The notes below the pieces were generated by a model that ran no database searches, had not been told where the DNA came from, and saw nothing but the letters and a program-made list of their open reading frames with translations. Made by a program: the position numbers and the translations under genes. From a virus: a stretch of DNA of 63,020 nucleotides. The stretch covers positions 1 through 63,020 of the IMG/VR virus record IMGVR_UViG_3300010885_032116, one strand, 5' to 3'. Position 1 is the stretch's first letter. Each line of letters opens with the position of its first letter. Positions 1 to 7,909 of this stretch are shown piece after piece.

Positions 1-77
1 AGAACCTGAATTAAGTGCATTTCTTTTTCAACAAGACGCGGTTCACTGAACCACAGCTTGACCATTGTTGTTGACAT
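1..77 (-). CDS. partial leftward gene, N-terminus only
   Basis: A leftward reading frame starts with ATG at 77 and runs off the window edge, giving 25 codons beginning MSTTMVKLWFSEPRL. It is preceded by a strong ribosome site (AGGGAGG, about 82-89 on this strand). The same arrangement of hairpin, T-rich stretch, AGGGAGG and ATG is seen before the leftward gene starting at 62132, which supports it as a real start. Function cannot be told from this fragment. Confidence 0.6.
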   Translation of the reverse strand, partial: MSTTMVKLWFSEPRLVEKEMHLIQV

Positions 78-97
78 TTTTCCTCCCTAATAAAAAT

Positions 98-121
98 AGC
101 CCCAGTCGGATGACTGAGGCT
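98..121 (-). terminator. leader hairpin with U-tract upstream of the leftward edge gene
   Basis: AGCCCCAGTC (98-107) pairs with GACTGAGGCT (112-121), nine of ten positions, with loop GGAT. Read leftward it is followed by ATTTTTATT, so it looks like an intrinsic terminator. It sits only about 20 nt before the start of the leftward gene and downstream of a possible leftward promoter, so it may act as an attenuator in that gene's leader. That role is inferred. Confidence 0.5.
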
Positions 122-144
122 TGTTTGCTTTGAGAGCTTTGGCT

Positions 145-165
145 TTGTCCACAGGGTTGTCCACA
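145..165 (+). other. two DnaA boxes, possible replication origin
   Basis: TTGTCCACA occurs exactly at 145-153 and again at 157-165, 12 bp apart. This is the DnaA-box form preferred in high-GC Gram-positives. A one-mismatch copy, GTGTCCACA, lies at 412-420. An AT-rich stretch (about 250-320) lies beside them, and the helicase and primase genes follow. Together these suggest an origin that recruits host DnaA. Chance occurrence of a single 9-mer would be unremarkable; the close tandem pair is what counts. Confidence 0.5.
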
Positions 166-249
166 CTTGTGGTTATCCCGAAGAGACCCCTGAATCTGCC
201 TATCAGAGACTATTTCAGGGCAAGCCAACGGTTAGTGCTCTCTCGGCTA

Positions 250-320
250 TGACTTAATTATGACACATATATACTTAAAAAGCAAGTTATATAAAGAAAA
301 TATAAGAAGTTTTTTATAGC
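250..320. other. AT-rich stretch, possible unwinding element
   Basis: This stretch is nearly all A and T (runs such as ATATATACTTAAAAAG and TTATATAAAG), in contrast with GC-richer flanks. It holds the leftward promoter candidate and lies between the DnaA boxes and the folded RNA region. It could be the DNA unwinding element of an origin or simply a promoter region. No coding sequence is visible in 78-740 as a whole. Confidence 0.35.
257..285 (-). promoter_or_regulatory. candidate leftward sigma-70-type promoter
   Basis: On the minus strand, TTGCTT (280-285) and CATAAT (257-262) are separated by 17 bp. A TG lies one base before the -10 hexamer, as in extended -10 promoters. No gene lies between it and the leftward start at 77, so it could drive that gene through a leader of about 170 nt. 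Pattern match only. Confidence 0.35.
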
Positions 321-325
321 ATCCT

Positions 326-690
326 GGAGTGGGACATAGATCGCCCCTACCCCAGCGAAACTTCCGCTAGGAGAGGCGACAGTCGACCACTCCGAAGACA
401 CCATCCTGTGTGTGTCCACAAACCCCCGAAGGGGACCCTGATCACTGGCTGTGACCAGACCGTCGCGGTGGGGCGCATATCCCACCAAGAGCGGGCAGAT
501 ACTGCTTAGCTTGGTAAAACCTTGTGAGGGCTCTCCGTGTCTCACAAGTACCTTGCAGCTCCCGGTTTACGTCCGGTAACGGCCTTGAAACTTATTGACG
601 CATCCCGTAAGGTCTGCACCAAGGTGTTTCTTGGCGGATCGCACCTTACAGCACCCCTCGGCTAGCTTGTCAAGGCCGGGGGGTGTTTTT
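326..690 (+). ncRNA. candidate large structured RNA, about 365 nt
   Basis: This non-coding stretch contains successive perfect or near-perfect stems: GGAGTGG/CCACTCC (326-332/387-393) enclosing TCGCC/GGCGA (341-345/375-379) and GCG/CGC; CCCC/GGGG with a CGAA loop (423-434); CTGG/CCAG (445-458); GGTGGG/CCCACC (467-472/481-486); ACCAAG/CTTGGT (484-489/510-515) enclosing GCAG/CTGC; CTTGTGAG/CTCACAAG (521-528/541-548); CCG/CGG (562-582); GTAAGGT/ACCTTAC (607-613/643-649) enclosing CCAAG/CTTGG; and a terminator. Two neighbouring stems overlap by 3 nt and may be alternatives. The terminator sets the rightward strand. It lacks the RNase P signature GAGGAAAGUCC and the T-loop and CCA end of tmRNA. 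Its class is not recognised, and the 5' end is uncertain because no convincing rightward promoter was found. Confidence 0.55.
652..690 (+). terminator. strong intrinsic terminator ending the folded RNA
   Basis: CACCCCTCGGCT (652-663) pairs along its full 12 positions with GGCCGGGGGGTG (674-685), using two G-T wobbles, with a 10-nt loop. TTTTT (686-690) follows directly. It ends any rightward transcript through 326-690 before the helicase gene. Confidence 0.8.
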
Positions 691-767
691 GTCTTCAAAA
701 AGAAATTTGTAAACAATCAGATTCTGCTCTTGACCAATCATTGCCAGGTCATGTAGAAATGCTCACT

Positions 768-2000
768 ATGATCCGCCCTTCCGCTGAAGTTCTATTAATC
801 TCCGCGCTTATTAATGCCGGGGACGCGACTGCCGCAGAACAGTTCGGGGTACTCCCTGAGATGTTCACTGGTTATCAGGCTGAGTACCGATGGGTTCTCA
901 GCTATCCCGGGGTTTACGCAGGCCAGCAGCCAAGTAAGGATTCGTTGCTGACTAAGTTCCCCGATTTCCGAATTACCGACAACGTCGACGTGGCTTTTCC
1001 AGCCGACGAGGTGATTTACCACTACACCAAAAGAGAGTTTACGCGTGCTGTTCGCGATGCGGCCACAATGCTGTCTGACGGAGATCTTGAGTCGGCAGTT
1101 ATGGCTGTTGCGGGCTTTGCCTTGCCCTCAAAAGCAAAACCTCTTGTAGACGCGTTAAGCGACATGAGCTTTCTGGACGATTACAACCTTCCCGTGGATC
1201 GACTACAAATCGGTTGGCCTACTTTGCGAACCACTACTGAAGGTATTCGACCAGGAGACTTGTGGTACGTCGCAGCTCGCCTTGGACAGGGCAAGAGCTG
1301 GTATTTGGGTTATCTAGCCAAAGACGCGCTTATGCAAGGGAAGCGGGTTATTTTTTACTCGCTAGAGATGAGCGAAAAACAGGTACGCACCAGAATGCAC
1401 ACCTTGCTGGCTCGGGAGCTAGGTATCGACGTACGCCACTCTGAACTGCATGGGCGCTCCTACGATTTGCTGGCCTACAAGCGCCTTGCTAACACGATCA
1501 AAGAGGGCGTGCCGGGTTCATTGCTCATTGTGGACTCCTCTTACGGAAGAATCTCTCCAGCGACTATTGCGTCCCACACGGACAAAGCTGATTTGTTTAT
1601 TGTTGACTACGCGGGCCTATTGGCTTCCCCGACGGGAAATCGTGCTGTAGACGACTGGCGCACTATGGCTTCGATTTCCAATCAGCTTAAAGAACTTGCT
1701 GTATCCAAAGACATATCAATAATTTCCGCAGCTCAAATTAACCGAGATGGGGACCAAGGGGGCTGGCGCCCTCCCAAGGTGCGAAATCTTGCTCAGTCTG
1801 ACGCCCTTGGGCAGGACGCGGATGTGGTTATTACTCATAAGCGTTACTCTCAAACCTCTATGGTTGCTTCAATAGAGAAAAACCGCCATGGTTCCTCTGG
1901 AGTAATGTTTTTCTCTGAGTTTGACCCCGAACGAGGAAAGTTTAGTGAAATCGCTCGCGAAGAAGCAGACCAACGCCGCGATGATGAAAGCGACGACTGA
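768..2000 (+). CDS. DnaB-like replicative helicase
   Basis: RecA-fold hexameric helicase that would unwind DNA at the phage fork. The ATP site is LGQGKSW (about residues 172-178 from this start), followed by a strand ending YSLEMSE as in DnaB. A Walker-B-type segment IVDYAGLL and a late AAQINRDG motif follow. About 410 residues is a little shorter than host DnaB, with a divergent N-terminal domain. ATG at 768 is chosen; ATG 759 and TTG 741 are in frame, and none has a clear ribosome site. The stop overlaps the next ATG. It is the first gene of the replication block. Confidence 0.85.
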   Translation: MIRPSAEVLLISALINAGDATAAEQFGVLPEMFTGYQAEYRWVLSYPGVYAGQQPSKDSLLTKFPDFRITDNVDVAFPADEVIYHYTKREFTRAVRDAATMLSDGDLESAVMAVAGFALPSKAKPLVDALSDMSFLDDYNLPVDRLQIGWPTLRTTTEGIRPGDLWYVAARLGQGKSWYLGYLAKDALMQGKRVIFYSLEMSEKQVRTRMHTLLARELGIDVRHSELHGRSYDLLAYKRLANTIKEGVPGSLLIVDSSYGRISPATIASHTDKADLFIVDYAGLLASPTGNRAVDDWRTMASISNQLKELAVSKDISIISAAQINRDGDQGGWRPPKVRNLAQSDALGQDADVVITHKRYSQTSMVASIEKNRHGSSGVMFFSEFDPERGKFSEIAREEADQRRDDESDD

Positions 2001-2218
2001 TGATGGTTGATATCTGCGTAAACTGCGGTAACGACGAGGGACACTATCCTTTGTGCATGGATTGTCTCTCCGCTACTGAAACTCCTCATTCCGATGGGGT
2101 GCTCATGGTCGCTTTGACAACTCAGGATTTTGTTGATTTTCTCGCTGCTGCCGAAGAACATGGGCAAAGTTTGCGCGAGTGGGCCGTTGAGGCTCTGAGA
2201 GAGAGGGTGTACCGATGA
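2000..2218 (+). CDS. small CxxC...CxxC protein
   Basis: A 72-residue protein with CVNC and CMDC pairs in the first 20 residues, which would form a small zinc knuckle. A helical, mildly acidic tail follows. The start overlaps the helicase stop (TGATG), and the stop overlaps the primase start (ATGA), so the three genes are translationally coupled. The position between helicase and primase suggests a replication accessory role, which is inferred. Family not recognised. Confidence 0.65.
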   Translation: MMVDICVNCGNDEGHYPLCMDCLSATETPHSDGVLMVALTTQDFVDFLAAAEEHGQSLREWAVEALRERVYR

Positions 2219-3024
2219 ACCATCGCACCCTAGCCGACGCTGTATCCCGAGGTACTGGTAATGAGCGCTCTTTTTTGTGTCCAGTTCATAACGACCATTC
2301 TGCCTCCGCCAGCGTCAATATCCTCAAGGGGCTTTGGTACTGCTACGCCTGCGGAGCTTCGGGCAAGGTGGATGGCTTCTCTGAACCGGATATCCACGAT
2401 GTCCACCGCGAAATTGAGGGCCTGCTGGACTTTGAACAGAAAATCTACCCAGAAAGCTGGCTAGACATGTTCGACTCTCCAAAGGACCCGTACTGGCTCA
2501 GCCGGTTTACACCAGGGGCGCTGAAGCACTTTCGGTTAGGCCGGGACCCAGTTAAGGATGTCCCGGTTTACCCCCTCAGAGACCCTCAGGGGCGCGTTCT
2601 GGGGGTAGTCTCGCGGTCTCAAGGAGAAGGTCCCAAGTATCGATACCCGTTTGGCGTCAGAACCTCAAGGCTGATGTTTGGGTATACAGAGGGCGTGGTC
2701 GCAACCCCAGTGCTTGTTGAAGGAGCCATGGACGCCATAGCGGTGTGGGAAGCGGGCTACGTCGGCCTTGCTTGTTACGGATCTCGGCTTTACCCTGAGC
2801 AAGTACGGCTATTGAGCCGCTTGAGCCCTACTCGCGTGATCCTGGCATTCGATGAAGACAGGGCGGGAATTGCTGCCCGAGAAGACGCTGAACGGCTGCT
2901 CGGAGATATTGGAATCTCCACTGTCAGCCTCCGGTGGCAGGATTCGGTTAAGGATTTGGCCGAAATGGACTGCGACACCCGAAAGACTTTGCTCCAAGAT
3001 GTTGCACTTTTACCCACTCTGTGA
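2215..3024 (+). CDS. DnaG-like primase
   Basis: Makes RNA primers for replication. The N-terminus carries a CHC2-type zinc finger (C22, H25, C43, C46). A TOPRIM domain follows, with the acidic residue in LVEGAMDA (E169) and the DxD pair in AFDEDRAG (D213, D215). At 269 residues it is much shorter than bacterial DnaG (about 600) and lacks the C-terminal helicase-binding domain, as is usual for phage versions. It overlaps the preceding gene by 4 nt and belongs to the same unit as the helicase. Confidence 0.85.
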   Translation: MNHRTLADAVSRGTGNERSFLCPVHNDHSASASVNILKGLWYCYACGASGKVDGFSEPDIHDVHREIEGLLDFEQKIYPESWLDMFDSPKDPYWLSRFTPGALKHFRLGRDPVKDVPVYPLRDPQGRVLGVVSRSQGEGPKYRYPFGVRTSRLMFGYTEGVVATPVLVEGAMDAIAVWEAGYVGLACYGSRLYPEQVRLLSRLSPTRVILAFDEDRAGIAAREDAERLLGDIGISTVSLRWQDSVKDLAEMDCDTRKTLLQDVALLPTL

Positions 3025-3037
3025 TTAAGGTGTGTCT

Positions 3038-3454
3038 ATGAAGATCCGCAGGCAAGATAAAGCAATTAATACCGACGAGTTGGCTGAAGCAATTCGCGTT
3101 GCGCGCGAAGCGAAGTTGGCTTACCAGCATTCCGAGGAACAGCACAAAAAGGCTCAACACATGCTGGCAGAACTGATGATTGCCCGGCAGGTAAAAAGCG
3201 GCAGCGCAGACATTGATGGCCAGGAAATTATTGCCACGGTTGTGCAAACCGAACGCAACGTCATAAATGAGGAAGGGTTACGGTCCTCCCTCGGCAGCGA
3301 TTTTGAAAAGATTGCTGTTCTTAAAGTGGACAATGGCATGCTCGCAAAAGCCATTACTGAAGGAAGCATTGACATGAACGCAATAGCTGAAAACGTCAAA
3401 GTTGTTCCAAGTACCCCGTATGTTCGATTTAGTGTGCGAGGTGTTTCTTCATGA
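3038..3454 (+). CDS. unknown protein with helical N-terminal half
   Basis: About 138 residues. The first 50 are rich in Ala, Glu, Lys and Gln (AEAIRVAREAKLAYQHSEEQ) and look like an extended helix or coiled coil. The second half is more beta-like. ATG 3038 is preferred over GTG 3032 because AAGG at 3027-3030 is then 7 nt upstream. It overlaps the next gene by 4 nt. No family recognised; the context points to replication or recombination. Confidence 0.6.
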   Translation: MKIRRQDKAINTDELAEAIRVAREAKLAYQHSEEQHKKAQHMLAELMIARQVKSGSADIDGQEIIATVVQTERNVINEEGLRSSLGSDFEKIAVLKVDNGMLAKAITEGSIDMNAIAENVKVVPSTPYVRFSVRGVSS

Positions 3455-3924
3455 GTGTCGTTCCTCGTGATCCGTCTACACGGTTTGTGCGCTCCCTCAG
3501 CGGCGAGTACTTTAAATTGTCAGAGGCTGCCACGATGCTAGGTGTTTCTCAGGTGAGCCTGCGTAAGTTCATCCGAGAAGGCACTGAAGGGCTTACCCCA
3601 AGCAAAGCGGTGTGGTTTGGAAAGCTGAAAATTCACCTGTACACCAGAGAAGACATTGGCAGAATCCGTGGCCTTCTTAACGCTCGCCGTGAAGTAATTG
3701 ACTCTGATGGCCCAATGCCCAAACGCGGGCGTCCGGCTAAATGGTCAGTCGAACAGCGCAAGGAACGTCAAAAAGCATATTCACGTGCGTACTACTACAA
3801 GAAAAAAGCTGAACAGCTACAAAATGAAGGAAAAGAAGAAGAAGCGTCGCACATGACAAGCAAAGCAAACGAGATCAAAGAATGGAGCGATTTGCTCCAA
3901 CCTGCATATGAGGAGGGCAATTGA
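3451..3924 (+). CDS. HTH DNA-binding protein with basic tail
   Basis: A 157-residue protein. Residues about 18-70 (YFKLSEAATMLGVSQVSLRKFI) form a MerR/excisionase-type winged helix-turn-helix. An unusually basic segment (KRGRPAKW, an AT-hook-like RGRP core) and a helical Lys/Glu-rich tail follow. It is likely a DNA-binding accessory or regulator of the replication block. It could serve as an excisionase-like factor, but no integrase is visible. The start overlaps the preceding stop. Confidence 0.7.
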   Translation: MSVVPRDPSTRFVRSLSGEYFKLSEAATMLGVSQVSLRKFIREGTEGLTPSKAVWFGKLKIHLYTREDIGRIRGLLNARREVIDSDGPMPKRGRPAKWSVEQRKERQKAYSRAYYYKKKAEQLQNEGKEEEASHMTSKANEIKEWSDLLQPAYEEGN

Positions 3925-4118
3925 GCAACGTAGAAATCTCAATAACTCATGAACTGCACATCAACGGCGACAAGGCGTGGGTGAAGCTAGGAGTTTCTCG
4001 TGAGGTAGAAGCGGGCGAGACCCTTGAAGACGCTATTTCAAACACGTCTGCTTTAGTTAACGAGCAGATCATCAAAGTCATTGAAGACACAGTTGAAACT
4101 GTAGAGAAGTACTCCTAA
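3921..4118 (+). CDS. small unknown protein, TTG start
   Basis: A 65-residue acidic protein. It appears to start at TTG 3921, which overlaps the preceding stop and has AGGAGGG at 3911-3917 just upstream. No other start codon fits the ribosome site. It has alternating polar and hydrophobic residues and no motif. It is likely coupled to its neighbours; function unknown. Confidence 0.55.
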   Translation: MSNVEISITHELHINGDKAWVKLGVSREVEAGETLEDAISNTSALVNEQIIKVIEDTVETVEKYS

Positions 4119-4144
4119 CAACACACAGGAAGAAGAAAAAAAAC

Positions 4145-4897
4145 ATGAAATTTGGAACAGCGAAGAAAAACATCTCAGAGGGACCTCGCGACGCCGACTG
4201 GCTGCGCAACTTTAAGGCCGGTGACACCAAGGTCCGTTTTATAGAGGAATGCGACGATTGGATTGTCTACCGCGAGCACTTTATGGAGGGCAAGTCTTTC
4301 CCGTGCACGCAGGATCGAAACACCTGTCCTGGTTGCTTGTCTACTGACGATCAGGTCTCTCGCGCTAGCCGCAAATATGCCACCAACGTACTTATGCCCG
4401 AGACAGGCTACGTGGTGCCAATCAAAATGCCAGTCACGCTGGTCAATCGCCTGGTAGCGCGCGCCGAACGTAACAACGGGACTATTACTAGCCGCGATTA
4501 CATCATCATTAAAGATGGTAAAGGTTTAGAGACTACTTACGACGTTGAGCAGGATGACAAATACGATGTCGACACCGATGCCCTCAAGCGTCAAGCTAAA
4601 GACATTGAATCCATTCTTACGCAGTCATATGTTGACGCGTGGGGCGAAACGCCAAACGACGGTTCGGCTCCAAAGCCAAAGGCAAAGCCTGCGGTTAAGG
4701 AGGAGGACGAAGAAATCCCTTTTGATGCAGCCTCCGCTAAGGAGGCAGTAAGCGAGGTGGTCGATGAGGAAGCCGTGCGAAAAATGACCAAACGCGAACT
4801 AGTGGAATTGGCCAAGCGCGCCAGTATTAGCATTAGCGAAGATGGTGAGCGCGAAGATATCATCGAAGAGTTGCTTACTTCGATGGCTGAGGAGTGA
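4145..4897 (+). CDS. gp32-like single-stranded DNA-binding protein
   Basis: Likely coats single-stranded DNA at the phage fork. A T4-gp32-style zinc site is visible: H45, C54, C61 and C64 (HFMEGKSFPC...CPGC). An OB-fold-like beta region precedes a proline/lysine linker. The acidic C-terminal region (DEEIPFD and the EEDIIEEL end) is typical of SSBs that recruit partners through the tail. The last 45 residues look like a SAP/HeH-type helical segment (MTKRELVELAKRAS). It lies between the HTH gene and the polymerase, with a 4-nt overlap into the next gene. Confidence 0.75.
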   Translation: MKFGTAKKNISEGPRDADWLRNFKAGDTKVRFIEECDDWIVYREHFMEGKSFPCTQDRNTCPGCLSTDDQVSRASRKYATNVLMPETGYVVPIKMPVTLVNRLVARAERNNGTITSRDYIIIKDGKGLETTYDVEQDDKYDVDTDALKRQAKDIESILTQSYVDAWGETPNDGSAPKPKAKPAVKEEDEEIPFDAASAKEAVSEVVDEEAVRKMTKRELVELAKRASISISEDGEREDIIEELLTSMAEE

Positions 4898-5202
4898 ACA
4901 CAGCAACTCAGGCGCGCGACGAAGCCATCGACAGAGTCAGAGAGCACGCCAACCCGATATGGAAGGCCAAGGCGTTGGCAGTAGTTGCTCGGCTGTCTCG
5001 CAACTGCGGAGAGTTCACCACTGACGATGTGTGGGAGGCGTTGGATTTAATTGGAGAGTCTACCCATGAGCCGCGCGCGTTAGGTGCAATAATGCAGGCA
5101 GCACGTAAACAGGGAATTTGCTTTCCAACGGAGACCTATATACCTTCGGCGCGTACCGCCTGTCATGCTCGCCCAGTGCGGGTATGGAGGGCTAAAAAAT
5201 AA
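4894..5202 (+). CDS. conserved actinophage-type hypothetical, helical domain
   Basis: A 102-residue protein starting at GTG 4894, overlapping the SSB stop. The core (EFTTDDVWEALD followed by THEPRALGAIMQAARKQG) resembles a small helical protein common in actinobacteriophages near replication genes. It looks like a winged-helix-sized fold with a basic C-terminus (RPVRVWRAKK). Biochemical role unknown; a DNA-binding accessory to the SSB or polymerase is a guess. Confidence 0.65.
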   Translation: MNTATQARDEAIDRVREHANPIWKAKALAVVARLSRNCGEFTTDDVWEALDLIGESTHEPRALGAIMQAARKQGICFPTETYIPSARTACHARPVRVWRAKK

Positions 5203-5238
5203 ACAACAACTGAATAGGACCCCTGTCGCCTGAGGTGG

Positions 5239-5263
5239 CCTGCCCGTCCAAGCCGGGCGCAGG
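5239..5263 (+). promoter_or_regulatory. hairpin overlapping the polymerase ribosome site
   Basis: CCTGC (5239-5243) pairs with GCAGG (5259-5263), and CCG (5244-5246) with CGG (5254-5256). The right arm overlaps the AGGGA that serves as the ribosome site for GTG 5267. It may limit translation of the polymerase. The 64-nt gap holding it contains no gene. Confidence 0.35.
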
Positions 5264-5266
5264 GAC

Positions 5267-7909
5267 GTGAATATAAAAATTAAGAGAACTCCAAAAATAT
5301 GGAACCTCCACAGTCACTCGAAGTTTTCCGCTAACGACGCCTTGCCGGATGTCAAAGACATGGTGGCTACGGTCGCCCGCATGGGTCAGAAGGCTCTGGG
5401 ACTGACCGACCACGGAAACATGGCTGGATCTGTGCAGCTGTACAAACACGCCATGAAAGCTGGCATCAAGCCGTTCCCTGGCACTGAACTTTATGTCGTG
5501 GGAGATCGCGGAGATAAGAAAGCCAAGCGTCACCACATGTGTGTAGTTGCCTTCACTACTGAGGGTTACCAGAACCTCGTACGGCTGAGCACGCTGAGCC
5601 ACCAGAACTTCTTTCACAAGCCGATAGTGGACCAGGCTGATCTTGCCGGTCTGGCCGAGGACGGCTACCTCAAAGGCTTGGCGGCAACCAGCGGGTGCTA
5701 CTTCGGGTTTACCTCTCAGGCAATTTCTCAAGGCGACATGGACGCCGCCCGGTCTTACCTCACGGGGTACGCCAAGTGGTTCGACCGGTTTTACGTTGAG
5801 CTGCAAAATCACAACATTGATCATGGCAACGGACAAGACGATGATTCTCTATCAAACGCTTTGATGGGGCTGGCTGATGAACTAGGTTTGCCCTGTGTAC
5901 TTACTCAAGATTCGCATTATTGCGATCAACACGACAAGGAGACACATGACGCACTCAAAGGACTGGTCGCTTTCGGAGACGATCCAGATGACGCTAGATT
6001 TCCCGGAGACGGATTTCACTTGGCTGATGACCAATGGCTACGGGAGCGACACCACGACGCCCGGTTTGCTCGGGGATGCGAAGGACTTGCCGACCTCCTG
6101 GAGGCACACGACCTGACCATTCCGGAGTTAGAACAATACTCTTACCGGATTCCCTTTACTGTGGCAGAACCTGAGAAATCTTTGCGTTTGCGCACTATGC
6201 AGGAGCTTTCGAATCGTGGTGTTGACTCTAAGCGCTACATTGATCGCCTAGAGACTGAAATGTCAATCATCTCCGATACCGGAATGAGCGGATACCTATT
6301 GCTGGTATCCGAAGTGACTGATTACTGCAAAAACAACCGCATTTTTTATCAAGCGCGAGGGTCGGCTTCTGGGTCGATTGTTTGTTGGTTGCTGGGCATC
6401 ACTCAGGTAGATCCTTTGAAGTGGGGTCTGTTGTTTGAGCGCTTTATCAGCCGAGACCGGACTAAACCGCCGGATATTGACCTTGACGTTGAGCATTCCC
6501 GTAGACCGGAACTGATGGCGTGGCTAGAAAGTAGGTTTTCCGTCAACCAGATTGGAACTTGGCTCCAGCACACAATCACCCCAGAAGAAGAAGATGGCAA
6601 GGGAAGCTTGCGGGTGCGTTATTACCAGCGCTTGAAAAAGCAAGGAAAACCCACACCGCCATGGGATTTAATCCCCATTGAAGACAAACGTCAGCTTGTC
6701 AAAATTGCCTCTCACGGTCCGTTTAATGCCTACGGAACACATGCGGCTGGTCTGATTGTCACTACAACACAGAGCGAGTTTGACAAAATTGTCCCAATGA
6801 TGAAGGTGGCTTCATCTAAAACCTCAGTAAGCCAGTACGAAATGGGAGACATCGAATCTCTTGGACTGGTCAAACTTGACGTTCTTGGGTTAAAAACTCT
6901 TTCAGTACTCAACCAGACGATGATCAACCTCGGGAGGGACCCTTTCGAGGGACTTGACTGGATTCCGCTTAACGACGCCAAGACCTACGCCGCTATTGCC
7001 AAAGGCGACACTGATGGTGTTTTCCAGTTGGAGGGTTACACTGCGCGCCGTGGATGCCGGGAACTCAAGCCGACCACTATTAACGACGTGGTTGCCTCGA
7101 TGGCCTTGTTCCGCCCGGCGACGATTCAATCGGGAGCTACTTCCTCCTACATTAGGCGCAAGCACGGGTTGGAAACGGTTGCGGAAAGGCACCCAATCAT
7201 CGCGGCTAAAACAAAGACCACTTATGGGATCATGGTATTCCAAGAGCAAGTGATTGCAATACTCCGCGAATTGGGAATGGACCCTGATGATTTGACGGCT
7301 TTTTTGAAAGCTGTTAAGGCTTCCAACGCAGATGTTGGGGACGCTGGTGGCGTCATTCGTGGCTACCGAGATCAAGTTCGTGGCATGGCCGACGCCGCCA
7401 ATATGACTGACGAGGATTGGGAATGGCTGTGGGGCGCCATTGAGGGATTCGCCGCCTACGGTTTCAACCAATCCCATTCGGTTGCCTACGGGCTCACTGC
7501 TTACCGATGCGCTTATTTGTCTGTCCATCACACTCTGGACTTCTACGCCGCTTTGCTTGCCGTTGCTGCGGGCACGGACAAGGAATTTGACTATGTTGAC
7601 GCAGCACGATCCAGAGGCTTGAGAGTTCTTAAGGCAAACGTGAACGACTCCGGTGTCACCTACGGGATAGACCCCAGGCGTAAAGGAATCCGCAAGGGAA
7701 TGCTGAGTGTTCCTGGGGTTGGCGAGAAGGCCGCGGAAGAAATAGTTACTGCGCGGCCTGAAACTGGTTACACGTCTATGCACCATCTTGCTTCTATTGT
7801 AAATCATAGAAAAGTTACTGGAATCAAGTCATTGCGAGAAAGCGGTGACCGGTCAGTTGGGACAATCGCCAAAATAGAGTCTTACGGCGGATTCGGGAAC
7901 TTGGAATGA
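5267..7909 (+). CDS. DNA polymerase III alpha subunit (DnaE-type)
   Basis: C-family replicative polymerase. The N-terminal PHP domain keeps H15, H17, D48 and H49 (HSHS...TDHG). The catalytic palm carries PDIDLD (402-407), and the third acidic residue lies in KLDVLGL (D538). A fingers region and a helix-hairpin-helix-like segment (SVPGVGEKAAEEI) follow near residue 810. At 880 residues it is about 280 shorter than E. coli DnaE and ends before the OB and clamp-loader-binding regions. It starts at GTG 5267 with AGGGA upstream. The stop overlaps the HNH gene by 4 nt. Confidence 0.92.
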   Translation: MNIKIKRTPKIWNLHSHSKFSANDALPDVKDMVATVARMGQKALGLTDHGNMAGSVQLYKHAMKAGIKPFPGTELYVVGDRGDKKAKRHHMCVVAFTTEGYQNLVRLSTLSHQNFFHKPIVDQADLAGLAEDGYLKGLAATSGCYFGFTSQAISQGDMDAARSYLTGYAKWFDRFYVELQNHNIDHGNGQDDDSLSNALMGLADELGLPCVLTQDSHYCDQHDKETHDALKGLVAFGDDPDDARFPGDGFHLADDQWLRERHHDARFARGCEGLADLLEAHDLTIPELEQYSYRIPFTVAEPEKSLRLRTMQELSNRGVDSKRYIDRLETEMSIISDTGMSGYLLLVSEVTDYCKNNRIFYQARGSASGSIVCWLLGITQVDPLKWGLLFERFISRDRTKPPDIDLDVEHSRRPELMAWLESRFSVNQIGTWLQHTITPEEEDGKGSLRVRYYQRLKKQGKPTPPWDLIPIEDKRQLVKIASHGPFNAYGTHAAGLIVTTTQSEFDKIVPMMKVASSKTSVSQYEMGDIESLGLVKLDVLGLKTLSVLNQTMINLGRDPFEGLDWIPLNDAKTYAAIAKGDTDGVFQLEGYTARRGCRELKPTTINDVVASMALFRPATIQSGATSSYIRRKHGLETVAERHPIIAAKTKTTYGIMVFQEQVIAILRELGMDPDDLTAFLKAVKASNADVGDAGGVIRGYRDQVRGMADAANMTDEDWEWLWGAIEGFAAYGFNQSHSVAYGLTAYRCAYLSVHHTLDFYAALLAVAAGTDKEFDYVDAARSRGLRVLKANVNDSGVTYGIDPRRKGIRKGMLSVPGVGEKAAEEIVTARPETGYTSMHHLASIVNHRKVTGIKSLRESGDRSVGTIAKIESYGGFGNLE

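Noticed and set aside
258-545. leftward protein-coding gene over the folded RNA region
   Set aside because: The frame has no ribosome site, its composition follows the stems of the RNA, and the terminator shows rightward transcription.
326-690. tmRNA or RNase P RNA as identity of the folded region
   Set aside because: There is no T-loop with CCA end, no tag-peptide frame and no GAGGAAAGUCC core. The terminator-closed fold does not match either architecture by eye.
3451-3924. excisionase of a temperate phage
   Set aside because: The HTH resembles excisionases, but no integrase, attachment site or repressor was found in the window.
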